Source of the DNA: an uncultured Bacteroidota bacterium
Lineage (GTDB): Bacteria > Bacteroidota > Bacteroidia > Bacteroidales > GCA-2748055
Direction of reading: 5' to 3'
Length of the DNA: 36,853 bases
NCBI GenBank assembly: GCA_937129385.1
Contig: CAKZNC010000021.1
Location: 1-36,853, forward strand
Part shown: piece by piece, positions 34,001 to 36,853 of the stretch
Numbering within the stretch: position 1 is the stretch's first letter
Layout of the letters: each line of letters opens with the position of its first letter
Translations under genes and position numbers: made by a program
The notes under the pieces: generated by a model
Told to the model about the DNA's origin: nothing
The model's database searches: none
What the model saw: only the letters and a program-made list of their open reading frames with translations

Positions 34001-36853
34001 ATACCCCGGCGATCACAACGGACAAGTCATCACTGGATGCAGTATAACTGAGAGCATCACCTTCGGGATCGGAGAAGGCTCCGGCAAGGCTGATATTGTA
34101 CGTGGCAAAACCTTCATCCAGGGACACATCATTCATTCCATCTGCAACAACAGGAGCCCCGTTCACATCAACCACAAAAATATCGCTGACTTCAAGGGTG
34201 GATCCATCACTTGCTGTCACTGTGACATTCGCAACTCCAAAACCTATATCATTGACAGTGAGTACATTATTGTCCACCGAAGCGAATACAACAGCCTCAT
34301 TATCGCTGCTTGCTGAATATGTCAGCGCATCACCCTCAGGATCATCAAAATAGCTGTTCAGATCCAGAATAATGGTTCCAAATCCTGCATCCCTGGAAAA
34401 ATCCGGGATCGGATCTGATAAGATGGGGCCACCGTTTATGTCAATCTCAAAGACTTCCGTAGTCCTCAATGTAGAACCGTCATTAGCTATCACCCTGACA
34501 TCGGCAATACCCGGTCCTGCTTCAGTGATTGTGAGAATCGCTCCATTCATTCCTGCAAGTGCCACCGATATATCACTGGTGTTTGCTGAATAGGATAACG
34601 CATCACCCTCCGGATCATCAAATGTCCCTGTGATATCAAGGGTTGTGGTTCCAAACCCTTCATCCAGAGCAAGGTCTGCCAGCGGTGTAGTTACATAGGG
34701 AGGACCATTCACATCCACTGTCAATGTATCTCTTGCAGTTAGTGTTGATCCGTCACTGGCAATGATGACTACTTCAGTGACGCCAAAATCTACATAGATC
34801 AAAGTGAGAATATTGGCATTCACACTCGTGGTGATTATATCAGTATTCTGACTGACAGCTGTATAGGTCAGATTATCAAACTCCGGGTCGGAGAAATAAG
34901 CGTTCATATCCAGTAGAATCGTTCCAAATCCTGCATCAGCAAAAACATCATCTGCCGGATTTGAAACATATGGAGATCCATTAACATCCACCTCAAATAC
35001 ATCATTCACTGAGCGTACCGGGGATCCGTCATCGGTTGCAGTCACGGTGATATTCGAAATACCAATAGTACCTTCAGTTACCCTCAGGGCAGTATTGTTT
35101 ATGACATCAATTGAAACTACAGCACTGTTGCTGCTCGTTGCGGTATATGTCAGTTCATCCCAGGTATCAGTGTCCCCAAATACCCCTGCAAGCGATATAT
35201 CGAATGTGCCAAATCCTTCATCCAGGTTGACATCCGGGATCGGGTTATCAACAGTGGGTGGCCTGTTGATATAATTAACAGTTACATCGAAGGTGCAGAT
35301 GGCCGGACCATTCAGCGCAGCATCTGTATAAGTATACGTAACCGTTGTTGTACCGATCGGGAATACTGATCCACTGGTCAGTCCCGCCGTCATTGTTCCG
35401 GTGAGAAGGGTTCCGTCGCAATTGTCTGCAAACGTCGGAATATCATAGGAAATTACTGCACCTAGAAGTCCTACATCGTTATTGACTGTAATATCAGCCG
35501 GACAACTATTCACGACGGGTGCTTCATTGTCTTCAACAAGTACATCCTGGGTAGCCTCACTTCTGTTGCCATGGATATCGGTGACGGTCCAGGTAACTGT
35601 GGTCAGACCAAGTGGAAAAACAGCAGGCGCATCATTGACAACCGTGGCCACACCACAATTATCATCTGTTACCGGGGTTCCGAGTGTCACTCCGGACGCA
35701 TCGGTATCACAAGACCCGGGGTCGCTGTCAACGGTTACATCAACAGGGGCCGTTATGGCAGGTGGCTCGGTATCATTCACAGTTATCGTGAATGTACATT
35801 CAACCGGACCATTACCGGCTGCATCTGTATAGGCATAGGTGATGGTTGTCGTTCCAACCGGGAAGGTGGCTCCACTTGGAAGTCCTTCTGTAAGTATTCC
35901 GCTGAGACCGGGTCCGTCACAATTATCCGTAAAAACCGGCACCACGTATGTGACCACTGCATCACAGGAACCCGCATCATTACTTACGACAATGTCCGCC
36001 GGACAAACAGAGGCAGCCGGCAATTCATTGTCTTCAATTGTTACAAGTTGGGTTGCCTGGGCGCTATTGCCATTCAAGTCGGTAACCGTCCATGTGACAG
36101 TAGTATTCCCAAGTGGGAAGATTGCAGGTGCGTCATTGACAACTGTCGCAACTCCACAATTATCTGATGTAACCGGACTGCCAAGTGCAACATTATTGTC
36201 ATCCCTGTCGCATGACCCCGGATCATTATCCAGTATCAAATCAGCTGGTGCTGTGATCACAGGATCTTCATTGTCAATAACTGTTACGGTTTGTGTAGCC
36301 GTTGCCGTATTGCCGGATCCGTCCGTAACTGTCCATGTTACAGTAGTCGTTCCCACTGCATAAGGTTCAGTTGCATCATTGCTGACACCTGCAACGGTAC
36401 AGTTATCAGTCGTGGTGGGTGTGCCAAGGGCGACCCCGGTTGCTGAGCATTGACCAGGATCGGAGAAAACAGTTACACCAGATGGTGCCGTAATCACAGG
36501 GTCTTCATTATCCACTACCGTCACGGTCTGTGTGGCAGTAGCCGTATTGCCCGATCCGTCAGTGACGGTCCAGGTGACTGTCGTTGCTCCCAATGCGAAT
36601 GGCTCAACTGCATCATTGCTTACATCTGCTACCGTGCAATTATCAGATGTGGTTGGTGTACCCAGGACTACGCCAGTTGCTGAGCACTGACCTGCATCAG
36701 TAAATACGAGTACATCGGTTGGTGCTGTAATCTCCGGATCTTCATTGTCAACGACTGTCACGGTCTGCGTGGCGGTAGCCGTATTGCCCGATCCGTCAGT
36801 GACGGTCCAGGTGACTGTCGTTGCTCCCAATGCGAATGGCTCAACTGCATCAT
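31008..36853 (-). CDS. Giant T9SS surface protein with HYR and cadherin-like repeats, N-terminus outside window
   Basis: At least 1947 residues are visible. The frame is still open at base 36853, so no start is shown; the TTG at 36830 is an internal Leu. In order: six full and one cut HYR repeats (35253-36853; VTWTVTDGSGNTATATQ, CxA...DNC...), ten cadherin-like repeats of about 91 residues (32505-35252, VDVNGxP linkers), an 'ECRG' domain (about 32180-32505), two copies of a GWNW...DYIKSQT...GWFGGL module (about 31690-32165), a second ECRG domain (about 31305-31640) and a T9SS tail (about 31011-31304, KAYPNPFRS). HYR domains are Ig-like extracellular modules. It is likely an exported surface or matrix protein, first of an operon with the 3032-residue protein 12 nt away. 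Confidence 0.88.
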   Translation of the reverse strand, partial: DAVEPFALGATTVTWTVTDGSGNTATATQTVTVVDNEDPEITAPTDVLVFTDAGQCSATGVVLGTPTTSDNCTVADVSNDAVEPFALGATTVTWTVTDGSGNTATATQTVTVVDNEDPVITAPSGVTVFSDPGQCSATGVALGTPTTTDNCTVAGVSNDATEPYAVGTTTVTWTVTDGSGNTATATQTVTVIDNEDPVITAPADLILDNDPGSCDRDDNNVALGSPVTSDNCGVATVVNDAPAIFPLGNTTVTWTVTDLNGNSAQATQLVTIEDNELPAASVCPADIVVSNDAGSCDAVVTYVVPVFTDNCDGPGLSGILTEGLPSGATFPVGTTTITYAYTDAAGNGPVECTFTITVNDTEPPAITAPVDVTVDSDPGSCDTDASGVTLGTPVTDDNCGVATVVNDAPAVFPLGLTTVTWTVTDIHGNRSEATQDVLVEDNEAPVVNSCPADITVNNDVGLLGAVISYDIPTFADNCDGTLLTGTMTAGLTSGSVFPIGTTTVTYTYTDAALNGPAICTFDVTVNYINRPPTVDNPIPDVNLDEGFGTFDISLAGVFGDTDTWDELTYTATSSNSAVVSIDVINNTALRVTEGTIGISNITVTATDDGSPVRSVNDVFEVDVNGSPYVSNPADDVFADAGFGTILLDMNAYFSDPEFDNLTYTAVSQNTDIITTSVNANILTLIYVDFGVTEVVIIASDGSTLTARDTLTVDVNGPPYVTTPLADLALDEGFGTTTLDITGTFDDPEGDALSYSANTSDISVALAGMNGAILTITEAGPGIADVRVIANDGSTLRTTEVFEIDINGGPILSDPIPDFSRDAGFGTIILDLNSYFDDPEGDALTYSASSDNEAVVFASVDNNVLTVNDIGFGVANVTVTASDGSTLEVSDIFVVDVNGAPVVADGMNDVSLDEGFATYNISLAGAFSDPEGDALSYTASSDDLSVVIAGVSGNILTLTEVGHGQANVTVTARDGSTLTVQDVFEVDVNGGPQVASGLANVSFDEGFASADIDLAGAFSDPENDLLTYSAVSTDENVITTGVNGSLLTLTEAGHGIATVTVSASDGTLTVDEEFTVDVNGAPEVSAGLSDLSADEGFGIELINLAGVFSDPESDLLSFTAVSLDAGVVTVSITGGNQLRITEVNYGITEVVVTASDGSTLSASDTMVVDVNGGPVISAAPLEDLQFDEGFGNSQVNLLSGFSDPEGDELSFDVTSANTGVVTVSLSGNMLTITEVGAGQSVITVVADDGSTLSVSDQFVVDVNASPTVDGGLSDLSLNEGFGTITVDLSGAFSDPDNDPLDYSAFSADENVVTVGISGEILTITEENHGATTITVTASDGSTLSASTGFTVDINGAPDVMAPVFDQAFVTGFGSATLDISGVFTDPEGDPLTYSIFNSDPEAVNATLDGTTITFTEVKYGTATITLTASDGELETEELISVTVDVVFPADWSYSPADFDFNGQITAQVIIDRDTVNSGFLGAFVEGECRGVIDPVYFPAEERYVFNLIMYSNAAVNEQMHFRYFDYINGEEYLLYDSIAFTSDMIVGDARNPVRLHYYIDFTKSFVSGWNWFSININALDMRLESVMPGCVVQGDYIKSQTQSATYYDNYGWFGGLEELDPTKLYKTFINNVCDINTFGNSVVLSQTAVPMAAGWNWIGYMSRDTLPLEDALGSLLLADLDYIKSQTASSTYYDGFGWFGGLKAMAPQEGYMVRLANASSLVYPEISSKKSGLTLRNQILPEGVEPSAYEFSGTITARVFMNGEAIGSEEDLLMAYVDEECRGIIPGSYFDPAAAYAFQMLIYSNVTEGEKVSFRYYHAGTDKTYGCIETIEFRNDMIVADAFDAFELNLDATSGVENPMDDRNMILKAYPNPFRSILRIDISVPVTTEMIVEIYDLTGRKINILDQRQILQGTTSIEWNATGLPSGTYLLKAVSDEEQVIRKVTLID
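32505..35252 (-). repeat. Ten tandem cadherin-like coding repeats, VNG-linker type
   Basis: There are ten units of about 91 residues (about 275 bp). Each has DEGFG(T), DPEGD(A)LxYxA and TVTASDGSTL motifs and ends in VDVNGxP rather than VNNVNDxP. One unit (31-33 kb side) has lost the DEGFG motif (VTGFGSATL). Confidence 0.8.
35253..36853 (-). repeat. HYR (hyalin-type) coding repeats running off the window edge
   Basis: Units are about 79-85 residues. Two kinds alternate: ITAP...DNC(T/G)V...TVTWTVTD...DNEDP, and a CPADI...DNCDG...TTTxTYxYTDAA...CTF kind. Bases 36538-36616 are identical to 36775-36853 over 79 nt, exactly one 237-bp unit apart, which shows very recent duplication at the edge of the window. 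Confidence 0.85.

Noticed and set aside
33157-36683. Plus-strand frames opposite the HYR/cadherin-like gene.
   Set aside because: Same explanation: periodic antisense frames with no signal, domain or start context.
22455-36853. Regular repeats that might suggest a CRISPR array.
   Set aside because: Units are 237-279 bp, encode protein in one frame, and have no short direct repeat with unique spacers. No cas gene is present.

Overview
The window looks like a chromosomal segment of a Bacteroidota organism, probably an environmental Bacteroidia or Marinilabiliales-like lineage. Three large secreted proteins end in type IX secretion (T9SS) sorting domains with the 'YPNP/FPNP' signature. Several genes are preceded by the phylum's TAnnTTTG promoter element rather than a sigma-70 TATAAT box. 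Outer-membrane barrels, an OmpA-like protein and short A-rich leaders fit the same picture. No tRNA, rRNA, CRISPR array, insertion sequence or phage gene was seen.

Layout, left half. Bases 1-2932 form one operon: a gene cut by the window edge, an outer-membrane barrel protein and a serine-hydrolase (beta-lactamase fold) lipoprotein. Bases 3089-5203 hold an OmpA-like cell-wall-binding protein, a small membrane/coiled-coil protein and a Na+/Ca2+-exchanger-family antiporter with a striking nested hairpin directly before its start codon. OsmC peroxidase follows, then a leftward methyltransferase and MFS transporter. A 647-residue protein with a PEPCK/HPr-kinase-like P-loop (DUF4914-like) precedes a tight three-gene operon at 10193-12462: retropepsin-like 'ATP-dependent zinc protease', RimK glutamate ligase and an aspartoacylase/succinylglutamate-desuccinylase-like hydrolase. 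This set is consistent with adding, and perhaps trimming, glutamate tails on a target such as ribosomal protein S6.

Middle. A non-coding stretch rich in inverted and direct repeats (12463-12804) leads into an outer-membrane porin-like protein. Next come a small DoxX-type membrane protein, a possible gene remnant, and a small secreted protein carrying five Trp-Met repeats on an 18-residue period. A short-chain dehydrogenase and a small membrane protein lie on the minus strand. They are followed by a 1013-residue T9SS-exported glycoside-hydrolase-like enzyme, an ABM-type monooxygenase, and a fusion of a DoxX membrane domain to an aldo/keto-reductase-like soluble domain.

Right half. From 21897 to the window edge (about 15 kb, 40 % of the window) the minus strand encodes two giant surface proteins 12 nt apart, evidently one operon. 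The upstream one (at least 1947 residues, N-terminus outside the window) has HYR repeats, ten cadherin-like repeats, a duplicated GWNW module and a T9SS tail. The downstream one (3032 residues) has 29 cadherin-like repeats of almost exactly 93 residues, a BACON-like domain and a T9SS tail. Both share a roughly 105-residue domain with an 'ECRG' core that I cannot name. They are most likely calcium-stabilised surface adhesins or matrix proteins. The window ends inside nearly identical HYR repeats, so the far edge may be poorly assembled.
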